This document shows, in pieces, positions 1-9,400 of a DNA stretch of 64,000 nucleotides. The position numbers were made by a program, and so were the translations under genes. The stretch lies in the NCBI GenBank assembly GCA_959347315.1, contig OY365808.1, positions 2,919,872-2,983,871 of the forward strand. Reading direction: 5' to 3'. Position 1 is the first letter of the stretch. Each line of letters opens with the position of its first letter. The notes under the pieces are model-generated. The model was not told where the DNA came from and ran no database searches. It was given only the letters and a program-made list of their open reading frames with translations. Origin of the DNA: Bimastos eiseni (taxonomy: Eukaryota > Annelida > Clitellata > Crassiclitellata > Lumbricidae).

Positions 1-235
1 ACAGTTGTAGTGTTGGGGTGGAGCTGTAATAGTTGTAGTAAGTCTTATTAGCTGTAGTTTTGCACGGTAGTGAGAGGTTCTTGTCGTACGCTATATAAAT
101 AGCCATATGATACATAGTAGTTCTAGAAACATCAATAGTAGTAGCAGCATCAGTTATAGTAGTATTGTTACTATGATTAAACGTCATCATCAAATAGCCA
201 AGTATCAATCGATGACACTGAGTGAATGAACCTCT

Positions 236-312
236 TCAAAACAGGGACCGTCTCAAAGGACGAGCCTCGAGTCCGTGCTTTACGCGCCACTTAACCAATC
301 GGCTACCGCGCC
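236..312 (-). repeat. tRNA-like SINE head (fragment)
   Basis: Read on the minus strand, this begins GTGGCGCGGTAGCCGATTGG, which resembles a tRNA A box (TRGYNNARNNGG). A GGACTCGAGGCT segment follows, like the anticodon-arm region of Ser/Leu-type tRNA-derived SINEs. A clean B box (GGTTCRANNCC) is not obvious, so this is a diverged or truncated SINE head rather than a functional tRNA gene. A 99-codon open frame on the plus strand (222-521) crosses it and is not believable as a gene. Confidence 0.3.
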
Positions 313-859
313 ACGACTTTGATTCACTAAAAGCAAAATCTTACAGAAGCTATAGACGCAAAGGCTTTGCGGACATAATGCCCTCTGAAGAGGCTCTTGA
401 AGCAGTAATCGCTGGCTTTAGGGAAGCAGGCTTAGTGTTCCCTTGGCATCGTTGCTCCTTTCTTAATAATCACCCTATTTGGCTAATTGCAATAGATCTG
501 AAGCTGGAAACCGTGGCTTAGTCTTGTCTGGGTTGTGAGTACTACACTGTTAGCCAACTCCCTTTTCATCTTTCTCTTCATCCTCTTGCTTCTGGCTCTT
601 TAGTCGTTGTAAATATGAACGTCGCATCATCATTGGTTGCGGCAACTGTATCATCGTCACCGCATCATCATCATCATCATTATCGCCATCGTCACAGTCG
701 CAATCTTAACAACCAGATCGTCATAATATCGTTATCTCGTTGGCTTCATAAGCATCGTCATCGCTGAGGAAATACTAAAAAAATGCTAAAAAACAACTCT
801 ATACTGCTTTTTAAAAAGGTGGAGATAAGACGAGATAATATCACTCACGACGAAATGTC

Positions 860-1110
860 AAGAGAGAAAGTGCACGAAATTCGTGATTATCACTACACCC
901 TATTCTACCATTACCAACCACAACAATCCACCATATACCACATTCACTCCCATCCACACCCACCACCTTGATCAAACATCAACTACCCCTTTGACCTATC
1001 ACCACACAACCACCTACCACCACCATCATCGTATATCACCACCAAAACCAATCACCTCGTACTACTAACATCATAATCACCCACTACAACAGCCGTCACC
1101 AACACTACCT
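860..1110. repeat. Degenerate ATC/CAC-rich low-complexity stretch
   Basis: The plus strand is dominated by ACC, CAC, ATC and TAC triplets with almost no G. Two short open frames rich in His, Thr and Pro result. The composition explains them, and no coding signal is visible. The ATCATC-rich stretch at 640-740 looks similar. Confidence 0.6.
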
Positions 1111-1148
1111 GTGTACGACCACCTATCGCCCCACTGCTGTCTCTGTCT

Positions 1149-1368
1149 CACTCTGTATGTACATACGTACGTACGTATGTATGTATGTATGTATGTATGT
1201 ATGTATGTATGTATGTATGTATGTGTGTATGTATGTGTGTATGTATGTATGTATGTATGTATGTATGTATGTATGTATGTGTGTATGTATGTATGTATGT
1301 ATGTATGTATGTATGTATGTATGTATGTATGTATGTATGTATGTGTGTATGTGTGTGTATGTATGTAA
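1149..1368. repeat. (GTAT)n microsatellite, about 215 bp
   Basis: Tandem GTAT/ATGT units with scattered GTGT variants, starting in a short ACGT/ACAT stretch. It creates overlapping open frames on both strands encoding Tyr-Val-Cys-Met or Ile-His-Thr-Tyr repeats, which are artefacts. A CTGT/CT tract follows at about 1470-1590. Confidence 0.95.
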
Positions 1369-2469
1369 GGTGTAAGTGCACTTGGCCGTTCCTTCTAAGG
1401 TGTCTGCGAACACAGAGCACAATGAGTGTGGTTAATAAACACTGTAGACACTGTATTGTAGGCTCTCACTATCTCTTTCTGTCTGCGTCTGACTGTCTAC
1501 CTCTTTCTGTCTCTGTCTTTCTATATCTTTCTCTGTCTCGCTGTCTGTCTGTCTGTCTGTCTGCCTGTCTCTCTCTCTCTCTCTCTCTGCAGGTACTGAG
1601 GTAAACAAATACCTATAACCAGGGTATGTCTTATGGATCCCACTGAAACTCCACGCATTGTCAACCTTTTGATGCTTTGCCTTATTTAATTAAACTAATT
1701 GTTATTGTAAGTTAAGCCACAAATCCCTGAAATATTAAAATATGAACCAGTTTTGTGAACGTGACGCTTCTAAATTGTGGCACTCCAGGCAGACGCATGG
1801 TGCGTAGAATACAAATAACAAAGACATATACACAGACAGACAAAGACATACTAAGACATACAGACATATATACTCCTAAGCAGACAGATACCAGCTATAT
1901 CAAAACGATTTTAGCTGGCGCTATATAAAGCTTCAATCATGTGCCAGTCCTAATTTCGTCGCTGCCACTCTTCTTTCTCGCTCTTTCATACCGTCGGCCA
2001 TCTTGGATTCTTTATGTTTGTGAAGTTATTGCCAGCAGATGGCGTCAGCTGCCATAACTGTTTCCCCAGTTGGATACGATTTCCAAGGACTATACATTGT
2101 CCCTCCATGTTGTCATTTCTGGCCTCACTCTGTGATGTCCTTCGACTGATGTCCCTAGAAGAAGAAGAAAAAATATATTGAGGATGTGGACGGAGGGTGT
2201 CAGACTAGCACAGTGGACAAATGAAGGTCAGAGTTGTGGAACACTAGTTTAGGGCCAGAGATTATAATTGATTATAGTCAATGCTGTTGGCCAATTGTGC
2301 AAAACTCGTCAAGTATCGTAATAGAGGAACAGAGCAGATTCATTAGAGAGGTCTAAATAGAGCTCCATCTGACAACTCATTGCTGAGTCAAATCAAATGC
2401 TGATGATAATTAATTATGAGAAAGTAACAAGAGAAAGACGCGGCAACGAAAGAAGGCTGGGTGGCGGCG

Positions 2470-2560
2470 GTGACAGGACATTAACCATAACCCCATGGAC
2501 AATGAACCCTCGGACAATGACCCCATGTGAGAAACCCCGGACAATAACCTCCCGAATAGA
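2470..2560. repeat. Short degenerate tandem with GGACAATGA/ACC units
   Basis: Four or more degenerate units share the core GGACAAT followed by GA/AA and a CCCC or CCTC run (CATGGACAATGAACC, TCGGACAATGACCCC, CCGGACAATAACCTC). It is reminiscent of the GACAATTCGGCG minisatellite at 53215-53370 and may be a related element end. Confidence 0.4.
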
Positions 2561-2708
2561 ATAATGGTAGGATTCAAGTGGAACATATCACATAAATACC
2601 GTAATATAACACATAATATTTATCATATGTCTAATAACATGCTATTTATTCTGATATTGTTCATCAGCAATTATAATAATAATAATAAACTCGCCACCTC
2701 TTGTTCTA

Positions 2709-2792
2709 TGCCAGTGCCAGTCCAAAGCCTGGTAATGGAGGAGGGTGACGCTAATGAAACTTGCTATCACACAGTGTCGTTAAACCGAAACC
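2709..2792 (-). repeat. Short dispersed repeat (SDR85), copy 1
   Basis: Minus-strand copy of an approximately 85-bp repeat found about 20 times in this window. On the sense strand the family runs AGTTTAACGACACTGTGTG, then ATCATTAGCGTCGCCCTCC, then CAGGCTTGGGACTGGCAC. This copy keeps all three blocks with a few substitutions. It has no coding potential. The name SDR85 is mine, for cross-reference within this annotation. Confidence 0.8.
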
Positions 2793-2840
2793 ACTACCAT
2801 AGCCATAATAACTCCACCACTGGTTGCACTCTAGCAAAAT

Positions 2841-2918
2841 TCCCAAGTCCCAAGCCTGGACAAATGAGGAGGGCGACGTTAATGATCTGTGCCATCACAC
2901 AGTGTCGTTGAACTGCGA
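2841..2918 (-). repeat. SDR85 copy 2
   Basis: Second minus-strand copy, about 50 bp from the first and in the same orientation. The blocks CCCAAGCCTGGA, GAGGAGGGCGACGTTAATGA and CACACAGTGTCGTTGAACTG are clearly recognisable. Confidence 0.8.
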
Positions 2919-2999
2919 CTACAATTAGCCATGCCAATTATTATGTATCAGTTGCTCTGACGGGTGTCTGGGCAAAGAACCAAAAGTGTTTGGAATAAG

Positions 3000-3150
3000 G
3001 TAGGTCGCAGTCCGACAGGAAACTCGATTTACGTAGTTTCATAAAAAGAAATCGTGACTCGTTATTTTTGTGCGCACACCAAATTCTTTTGTGCGCTGGC
3101 TCCAAGGTTAGTGTGCGCACGCACATGCGCACAGCTTACAGGTAACATTG
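3000..3150 (+). mobile_element. hAT-like MITE, 3' half only
   Basis: Matches the distal half of the elements at 11548-11897 and 61593-61914. Shared features are a TTCATAAAAA-type stretch, TGTGCGCACAC, TTGTGCGCTGGCTC, GCATGCGCACAGC-type sequence and an end of GGTAACATTG. The expected left terminus (CAATGTTCCCTCT) is missing. Confidence 0.5.
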
Positions 3151-3194
3151 GACTCAAGACTGTGTGAGATAACTAATGAATACTTATAATATAT

Positions 3195-3300
3195 GGCTGA
3201 TGGCCTGATGAATATATTTATATTTATATTGAAGGATAAAAATTATACATTATATATATAATGTATAACTTTATTATATATATATAATAAAATTATACAT

Positions 3301-3330
<30 letters not shown>
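3195..3330. repeat. AT-rich inverted repeats and (TA)n
   Basis: ATTATACATTATATATATA appears forward and inverted, separated by TATA runs, so the region can fold into a long AT hairpin or cruciform. No gene. It lies about 170 bp left of the Polinton terminus. Confidence 0.7.
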
Positions 3331-3331
<1 letters not shown>

Positions 3332-3496
3332 GCACAACGTTCCAAACGTTGGCTCTTGCAAACCTATCAGAAAGTAAAATGTTTTCTACGATTATATATG
3401 ATAGGTTGTGATAGGATACGATAGCCTGTTTTAGGCCAGCATAGAATAGGATTGCAAATAGGATGCGATGGCAATGGTGGGATAGGATAGAATAAG

Positions 3497-3706
3497 AGTA
3501 GTAGAAAAGTGAGCTACCTGGACATTTGACCAATATTATGGCCAATTCACCCACCTAATAGGTTACAAAACGTACTATTAACCTATAATTAGGTTACAAA
3601 ATCACCAAAAATCACAACAACCCACATCATGGTTCTAATACCTGGCAAATAGGCCACCATAAAATTGAAAAATGAGCCACAATTCATGCACAAACCATGG
3701 TCAAAA
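3497..3706 (+). repeat. Polinton left terminal inverted repeat
   Basis: About 210 bp, near-identical to the reverse complement of 9401-9610 with a handful of substitutions and one-base indels. The shared block includes GGTTACAAAACGTA, ATCACCAAAAATCACAACAA and TAGGCCACCATAAAATTG. It also contains an internal repeat (two TAGGTTACAAAA segments). Similarity fades just after CCATGGTCAAA. Confidence 0.9.
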
Positions 3707-3938
3707 CGTCATCACCAAGTCTTCATTATCAACCCAGGAATTAAATAACTCAGGATAGCCAAGCCATTCCAATAGTTTCGATTATGAGTCATTGCTCAAC
3801 AAGCAAACAAACATTCTTTCAAATATAAAATGAATGAAAATATTTTTCATTTTTCGCTTAAGGAATGCCAACGCAATATAAAATGGAATACACAAAAAGA
3901 CTATTATTGAATTAAGAAATATTGCGAAACAGAAAGGC

Positions 3939-4148
3939 ATGGTTGGTTATACGAAACTGCGTAAAGCGGATTTGATCAATAAAATTGAAGCTCACGGGGT
4001 TCAAACACTCATCCCCTCATATTTTGTTCCAATCTCATCCAATGCTAGTTTGATGGACGCACCCGTTCCCGACATTAGAGTTTCAACAATCGTTCCCATG
4101 CCATATAATATTATCAGTAAATCTTCGAATATCCGACTGCATTTTTAA
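3939..4148 (+). pseudogene. Polinton DNA polymerase B, N-terminal stub
   Basis: A 69-codon frame beginning MVGYTKLRKADLINKIEAHG. From family knowledge, metazoan Polinton polymerases start with this short helical, SAP-like segment well upstream of the exonuclease and polymerase domains. Nothing of the exonuclease motifs or the DTD/SLYG polymerase motifs follows: the frame stops at 4148, right at the inverted-duplication junction (4151-4270). It is therefore the 5' remnant of a polymerase gene lost by internal deletion. It sits just inside the left TIR on the plus strand, a usual place for this gene. It could instead be another small SAP-like ORF, but the truncation at a junction favours the polymerase reading. 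Confidence 0.6.
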
Positions 4149-4149
4149 A

Positions 4150-4270
4150 ATATAGCAATAAAATATTTTAAGTCAACTTCATTCCAGATCCACGCACCAG
4201 ATCTTGGATCGACACGGCGCCACCGTTACCGGATAGTAAATTATTCTTTCAAATATTTTATTGCTATATC
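4150..4270. repeat. Inverted duplication at the Polinton deletion junction
   Basis: ATATAGCAATAAAATATTT just after the polymerase stub is repeated inverted as AAATATTTTATTGCTATAT inside the last codons of the neighbouring minus-strand ORF, with about 80 bp between. The spacer, read on the minus strand, keeps an 18-codon open tail with a Gly-Gly and an SGMKLT end, plausibly the C-terminus of another Polinton protein. The arrangement suggests the deletion arose by a fold-back or template-switch event. Confidence 0.6.
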
Positions 4271-4675
4271 ACCTAATTCCAAAAGTCTAATATCTGAAAC
4301 GGGATTGTCCTCAGACACTTCTATCGATGGATATTGTGGGAATTGAATCGCTTTCAACATTATCGATGCTGGCAATGCTCGAAGCGCGGCAGTTTTTGTC
4401 ATAGAGTTCTCCTTTATAGTAATTAATTCTTTGGTTATTCCAGACTGCGAGTCGATTATCGGTTTGTACGCCTGTATCAATTCTCGCTGAAGTCCAATGT
4501 CCCCTATTTTCTCGGATAACGAGTCTTGTCTAATATTTTGCTTCGTCTTGAGAAAGTTCTCAACGATAAAATCACGTTTGGCTGGGTCTTGAATTTTTAG
4601 AAAGGACATTTTTAACTTGGGAACATAATATTTAAACGTAAAAACGAATAACGTAAAACGTAAATTTACGTTCAC
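4241..4675 (-). CDS. Polinton-type protein of unknown function, C-terminally truncated
   Basis: A 144-codon frame. The conserved-looking part probably starts at the second Met (MSFLKIQDPAKRDFIVENFL), with the first 22 residues as spurious upstream extension. It is mostly helical and charged with no catalytic motif I recognise. Proteins with this start (F-L-K-I-Q-D-P-x-K-R-D-F-I-V) occur in other animal Polintons as larger uncharacterised proteins, from memory and not checked. Here the frame ends at IAIKYLKE exactly where the inverted duplication begins, so the C-terminal half is probably lost. It overlaps the next minus-strand ORF (4672) by four bases, a compact virus-like arrangement. Confidence 0.55.
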   Translation of the reverse strand: MNVNLRFTLFVFTFKYYVPKLKMSFLKIQDPAKRDFIVENFLKTKQNIRQDSLSEKIGDIGLQRELIQAYKPIIDSQSGITKELITIKENSMTKTAALRALPASIMLKAIQFPQYPSIEVSEDNPVSDIRLLELGDIAIKYLKE

Positions 4676-5076
4676 TTTGTTTTCAATTCGTTTTGCCTAA
4701 GGAACGATTGTTTTGTCGCTTCATCTATGTTGGCATTGCTTTTACTTCTAACCTCTTCCTTCATCTGATTAAATTTCTCGAATTTGCTTAGAATAACAGA
4801 ATATTCCGAGTCTGAGATATTATTATCATCTAAGGCTTTTGAAACAAGGTCTCTGATAGAATTGAGTTTCCCGTCGGCTATAGTTCTGATCTTTGCATGT
4901 TTTTCTTGCCGCAACGATAGAAGTAGGCGGACTTGGGCAGATATCAAACACAACGCTCCGGCTCCTGCAGATAACGATACCACGATTGTCGCGGCTGTTG
5001 CGGCTACGACGGTACTTAGAAAAGTTACGGCTAATGCGGCGAGTCCTGAAGATGTAAGGGTTAACAAATCCCCCAA
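4672..5076 (-). CDS. Small Polinton protein with N-terminal hydrophobic segments
   Basis: 134 codons. Residues about 8-55 form one long or two adjacent hydrophobic segments rich in Ala, Val and Leu (LAALAVTFLSTVVAATAA and then VVSLSAGAGALCLI). A Lys/Glu-rich helical remainder follows that may be a coiled coil (KFEKFNQMKEEVRSKSNAN). A membrane-active or virion-associated role is plausible but is inference only. The stop overlaps the start of the next ORF by four bases. The frame is intact and has no recognised family motif. Confidence 0.5.
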   Translation of the reverse strand: MGDLLTLTSSGLAALAVTFLSTVVAATAATIVVSLSAGAGALCLISAQVRLLLSLRQEKHAKIRTIADGKLNSIRDLVSKALDDNNISDSEYSVILSKFEKFNQMKEEVRSKSNANIDEATKQSFLRQNELKTK

Positions 5077-5248
5077 CGCTTCGATACTTTAACACTCTTT
5101 TGATATTTTTTACAAATTATTTCTCTCTTTTCACGTTCCCGTAAGATTTCCTGCTGAATTTAAGATATTTTCTGAAGACGATAGGTGTCTGCTTTATTCA
5201 ATTCCATTTTATAATATCGAAGAATATTCTTAAAATGGAATTCAAGTT

Positions 5249-5482
5249 TTATTCGTTGGCGCGGTAATCGACATAATATAACGAATCTCCTTCGTTTATG
5301 GTGACAGTTCCAAAATCTCTAAAATTCTTAATATCGAGTAAAATTTCTTCCATGACTCCTGTAACGGTATCTCTTAGCAGCCGGCAATCCGCTTCTATCA
5401 ATTCCGGATGGAGCGAAACTTTACACGATCCTTTCGTCATTCGGACACCTAAGCATAACGGTAAAACAACTGTCTGTCTCAT
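5249..5482 (-). CDS. Small Polinton ORF of unknown function
   Basis: A 77-codon intact frame starting MRQTVVLPLCLGVRMTKG and ending LYYVDYRANE. It is acidic with no membrane segment or catalytic motif that I can see. It is included because it lies in the compact minus-strand cluster and has ordinary amino-acid composition, unlike the satellite ORFs. About 170 bp separate it from the hydrophobic protein gene and about 230 bp from the pX-like gene. No function can be assigned. Confidence 0.4.
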   Translation of the reverse strand: MRQTVVLPLCLGVRMTKGSCKVSLHPELIEADCRLLRDTVTGVMEEILLDIKNFRDFGTVTINEGDSLYYVDYRANE

Positions 5483-5714
5483 GAAAATGAATAGTTATTG
5501 TAGATTGAGCAAAAACTCCCATCTTAAACCACCCATTTGTCTTTGCGGTCTATGTGACATCCCACATACCTTCACACGCCTTCCACGTGACGGATCTCGG
5601 TTGTGCTCACGTAGATTTTTAAGTTTTGGGTTTCGTCCACCCCATTTTGTGAATCGGATAATGATACATTTTATATTGGAATGACATTTTATTTAAGCTT
5701 AGAAAAGAAAAAAA

Positions 5715-6295
5715 TTATAGTAACAATCCGAGAAGTAGAATGTTTTTAAACGGTGAATCTGGTCCAAGGATAAGTCCTTCGCCGTTTACGAATCCAAAGC
5801 CTGTTTTCAGATGCAGACCTTCTCCCACACCATCAAGTCCAGAACCTTGCCATGGCTTCAGGTAAAGACCATGCCCTTGTTATACTATCTTGTAGTTTTT
5901 GTCTCGACTGTTGAGATATATTGCACCACCCGATCCGGTGACTTTGTCTATGACTTTTGATCCAGCCGCTGCACCTATTCCTGTTAATGCAACCGTTGCT
6001 AAGCTCGATAACACGCTCGATAGCAGAAATTTGCCCGCAGTTGCTAGAAATGGTAAAATGGCGTCGATAAAGCCGCCTTCGACTTTGGCATTATGTATCA
6101 ATTGCGTTTTATTCATTTTTATAGTCGCACCCGTTCCACCCTTGTACGCCTTAGTCAACTTATTAACCTGCCCCTGGGTAAGAGCTAACATGTGGTTTCA
6201 ATTTAAATCGTTGTGCTTTAATCCAATGCTAACGCCGGTTCCCGCCTGTAGAGATCTTTTGATTTTGTCTTTCTGACATTCGTGTATCGACTCAT
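5715..6295 (-). pseudogene. pX/pVI-like Polinton core protein, broken
   Basis: The best open part is 5880-6191: Gly/Lys-rich start (KAYKGGTGATIKMNKTQL), a VEGGF site reminiscent of adenovirus-type protease cleavage sites (xGG), then a long Ala/Leu/Val hydrophobic stretch and GIGAAAGSKV. The reading continues past a TAA at 5880 in the same frame to 5715, through repeated GLYLKPW and GEGLHLK motifs. Upstream, a shifted frame from an ATG at 6295 carries a second copy of the Gly-Thr-Gly motif (QAGTGVSIGLKHNDL), with a stop between. The original gene therefore spanned about 6295-5715 and now has a frameshift and two stops. Similarity to adenovirus core or minor coat proteins is family-level inference. 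Confidence 0.6.
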
Positions 6296-6318
6296 TTTAT
6301 ATAAGACTATAAAATTTT

Positions 6319-7153
6319 TTAAGCCTTTCTTTTATGAAACCGTATCGATAATTCCTCACTTCGTAGATTAATTAGTTGGTCATTTTGATCGGTGAGAGAC
6401 GTTTCCATTATCGAAATCGTGGATAGAGGGATTGGAAAATATATCAAATTTCTAGGCGTTTCGATAATCTTGTACCCAGGCCCTACATTTTGAAAAGGAA
6501 TAAATAATGTTATCAGTCGTTCCGTTGTTATAGGATGCTCCCATAATATCGCTCGTTACCCTCAGATTACAGACATTCATTATGTCCACTATATTCTCCG
6601 ATTCCTGGTAACCCGCTGAATAACGCCGCCTGTCGAAACCGAGGGTTTTTCCGATAGAGTTCAACGCCCAAAAATCGACCATGTAATTATCCGCTAGATG
6701 TGCAACAGTCTTTAACGTATTGCTGTTTGCTTCTATCTTAATATTGTATTCTTCGTTAACCATGTCATAATGCTCGTTTTCTTTCATGATTCTCTGGACG
6801 TATTCGTTAATATCTGTAATTTCATAGGAGCCTTCGGGAATGATTATGGTAACCCAAATACCTCCACCATTCGACGAATACGAAAAGTTGTTGTTAATCT
6901 CATCGATGTTTGGGAATGAAAAATATGTTTCCAGATTGACAAGAGCCATCTCGTACTTTTTATCTTTATCGAACTGAATCAACGGATTGAATCGAGTCCT
7001 TATTCGCGAACTCTTATCACTCAATAATATGTGAAACGATGACTTTGGCTCTGTGTAACGAGCGATCCTTTCGGTGTAGTCTGCACTCTTTTGTAAAGGC
7101 GGCTCAATTTTTATAATATAAAAGATTTTTTTATAATGAAATGTTGAATTCAT
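6319..7153 (-). pseudogene. Penton-like minor capsid protein of a Polinton, frameshifted
   Basis: The 233-codon frame (6452-7153) contains KYEMALVNLETYFSFPNI near residue 65, a Gly-rich WVTIIIPEGSYEI strand pair near 105 and LGFDRRRYSAGYQESENIV near 170. This pattern is common to the Polinton single-jelly-roll minor capsid (penton-type) protein, from family knowledge. The frame breaks near 6500. The other frame is open to a stop at 6319 and continues with sensible strand-like sequence, so one frameshift separates the last quarter. The start is uncertain: Met 1 sits next to the end of the ATPase frame, and the first 20 or so residues look less conserved. It would form the capsid vertex with a major capsid protein that is absent here. 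Confidence 0.6.
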
Positions 7154-7900
7154 CGAAACCGCATCTATACTTGCCGTTATTCTTATTACTAGTCTGATCT
7201 ATCGCTAAAAATCCATGAGGTTGCTCGCAGGCGGTTTCACATAGTTTCTTAAACTCATCCTTAGACATGTCTGTACTTACGTGATCGTGGTAAATGTGAT
7301 TAATAATTTTCTGGTCTTGAGGAAACAAACAGATAAAGTTTGCATTCTCTCCGATCTAGGTAGTTTGAAATAATTTTGAGCGAGGTAGAAGCAATCAACG
7401 TTAATCTGCTTTCTCCGAATGTTGTAGGTCTCACATTTGTTTTGCTTTTCTAACTGTAAATCATCGAAAATCATCAAGTTTTTCTATTCACGATTCAAGT
7501 CTCTCGGATCTGGCACGTCTTCCGATGATTCAAAGAACTTACAGCAGATATCAGATTTTTTATTCAAGTGTTTAGCCATTGCCTCAACTACTAAGGCCGG
7601 CGGAACATTTAGTCTCATGGTCTCGTCTTGACAATTGAATAGCCCGATGATGGATTCTTTCGGTATTTTTTCTTCAAATGCTTGCTTGAGTATTTTATAC
7701 TCTGGTTGAAAGAGAGATCATCCGAATACCTGCAGATTGTCGTAGTCTAACCATCCAGGTCTTAGAAGTAGGTTCAACAATAAAGTCGTCTTACCGCATC
7801 CGGACTTTCCTACGATTAACCCTCTTATACTTCTAGATAAAAGAGAATTATTGAATCTCTTAGATAATACGTCGTTCTACGATAAATCTTTGACTTCCAT
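7131..7900 (-). pseudogene. FtsK/HerA-type genome-packaging ATPase of a Polinton, broken
   Basis: Minus-strand reading from an ATG at 7900. The Walker A motif GKSGCGKTT lies at about 7787-7813 and a Walker B-like LMIFDDL at about 7455-7475. The tail contains HVSTDMSKDEFKKLC and PHGFLAIDQTSNKNNGKYRC, typical of Polinton packaging ATPases (family A32/HerA). The gene is disrupted by in-frame stops at 7877-7879, 7718-7720 and 7484-7486 and by a frameshift near 7330. It would have pumped DNA into capsids in an intact element. It is head-to-head with the plus-strand zinc-ribbon/PLA2 gene, leaving only about 15 bp between starts. Confidence 0.85.
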
Positions 7901-7915
7901 TTTAATTATATCTAA

Positions 7916-8071
7916 TTGTATTGCGTAAAGTGTAAAACTCGTACTGAAACCAAAAATATTCAAAATGTTGTGACTAAGAACGGAAGGTCAATGCATAGAG
8001 GCACATGCGATATATGTGGAAAGACAAAGACACAATTCGTGAAGTCTTCTGAAGGGAAGGTGGTAATTTAG
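7916..8071 (+). pseudogene. Zinc-ribbon module (YCVKC...CDICGKTKTQFV)
   Basis: An open stretch with two CxxC pairs, YCVKC and CDICGK, about 30 residues apart, followed by TKTQFVK. This matches the small DUF5679-type zinc-ribbon found in Polintons and several DNA viruses (family knowledge). No ATG is available in frame: a stop lies just upstream and the first usable codon is TTG, so the start appears mutated. The frame ends at TAG 8069-8071. One base over, a new frame continues with Gly-Gly, into the PLA2-like segment. The two were therefore probably one protein before a frameshift. Confidence 0.6.
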
Positions 8072-8073
8072 CT

Positions 8074-8436
8074 GGATCGTTAAATTCGGTTACCGGCGGT
8101 ATTGAGCTGCCGTGAGTTAAATATCCAGGTGAGATGCACTTGCCGAGACATTCGTTTACTGGTCATGGTACTAGACTTTATTTGAGGCTGAATTCCAATG
8201 GAACTCCTAAGGATTGGTCGAAGCCCGTCAATAGAGTCGACAACGCTGCATATCATCACGATTTAGCTTAGGGCCAGCACTCCGATACAGCTTCTAGGAA
8301 TGTCGCCGATAGAGTGATGGTTAATGAGTTGAATAATATTCCTAATCCTAGCTTACGAGAGCGAATAGAAAGAAGTTTTGTCAAACCTATATTATCTACC
8401 AAAGCTAGTCTCGGGTTAGGTTTAAAAAAAGCGTAA
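8074..8436 (+). pseudogene. Phospholipase A2-like (parvovirus VP1u-type) Polinton protein, two stops
   Basis: From the ATG at 8134 the frame shows HSFTGHGTRL (a variant of the Ca-binding GPG loop), then RVDNAAYHHDLA, the His-Asp catalytic dyad motif of viral VP1u phospholipases. It is followed by a helical tail to 8436. A TAG at 8269-8271 directly follows HHDLA where family members usually have a Tyr. A second in-frame stop (8113-8115) separates the start from an upstream Gly-rich linker (about 8059-8112). The protein is therefore dead as encoded. In parvoviruses this domain acts on endosomal membranes during entry. PLA2-like domains in Polinton-related elements are known to me only as a family-level observation. 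It lies between the zinc-ribbon and the integrase on the same strand. Confidence 0.65.
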
Positions 8437-9345
8437 AATTACAATGGACCGACCAACTCGCGGATGAGTTACATAAGCCTGTGGTAAGACGTTTTAGGAA
8501 GAGGAAGGTGTGCGTTGGTGGAATAGATGAAATATGGGCTGCTGATTTAGTCGATATGCAGACTTTTGCTAAAGATAACGATGGCGTGAAATACTTACTA
8601 ACCGTAATAGATGTGTTTTTCAAGTACGGTTGGATTGTACCATTAAATGATAAGAGTGGAAAATCTACGGCTAGCGGCTTCGTGAAAATATTCGAGAGCG
8701 GTAGAAGACCTGGCAAGATTTGGGTGGATAAAGGTAAAGAATTTTATAATAAAGACGTTAAGAAATTTGTCGAGTTGTATTCTACGGAGAACGAAGAAAA
8801 GTCGTGCGTTGTTGAGCGTTGGAATAGAACAATGCGTGATAAAATGTTTAAGTATTTTACAGCTAATTCAACTAGACGATATATCGATGTGTTGGATGAA
8901 ATGGTTAGTAATTATAATGAAGCTAGGCATTCTTCCATTAAAATGACACCCTATAAAGCTAGTTTGAAAATGAATGAAAAGGCTGTATGGATGAACTTAA
9001 ATGGAAGTGAAATTCCAGAACCCATTATACCCAGATTTTCGATCGGTGATAAAGTTAGAATAACGAAGAAGAAGAACATCTTTGAAAAAGGTTTTACACC
9101 GATGGACGGAAGAAATCTTCACAATTTCAAAGATCACGGATCCACCAACTTATAAGATCACTGATTATAATGGTGAGGAAATACAGGGCTCATTTTACGA
9201 ACAGGAGCTACAGAAGACTACTCAAGAAATATTTAGAATAGAAAAAGTTATCAGGAAACGGGGAAACAAGTCGCTGGTGAAATGGTTGGGTCATCCTGAG
9301 TCATTTAATTTCTGGGTTGATAATGAAGACTTGGTAGTCACGTGA
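8436..9345 (+). pseudogene. Polinton integrase with chromodomain, frameshifted
   Basis: The 8481-9155 frame carries the retroviral-type DDE core. The first catalytic Asp is in WAADLVDMQ, the second in WVDKGKEFYN, and the Glu in SCVVERWNRTM about 35 residues later (D,D-35-E). YIDVLDEMVSNYNEARHSSIKMTP follows, typical of this family. The same frame is open upstream to 8436 and includes QWTDQLADELHKP, so the true start was likely upstream of Met 8481 and has been lost. A frameshift near 9095-9105 moves the reading into the 9082-9345 frame, which encodes a chromodomain-like end (IEKVIRKRGNKSLVKWLGH, then NFWVDNEDLV). The enzyme would join element ends to target DNA. It is likely inactive here. 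Confidence 0.9.
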
Positions 9346-9400
9346 TGACTCATCATCGAAATTATTGGAAATTCCCGTGACTTTGACCTATTGGTGGATG

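Noticed and set aside
222..521. 99-codon plus-strand frame near the left edge
   Set aside because: It crosses a tRNA-like fragment on the other strand and shows no known motif.
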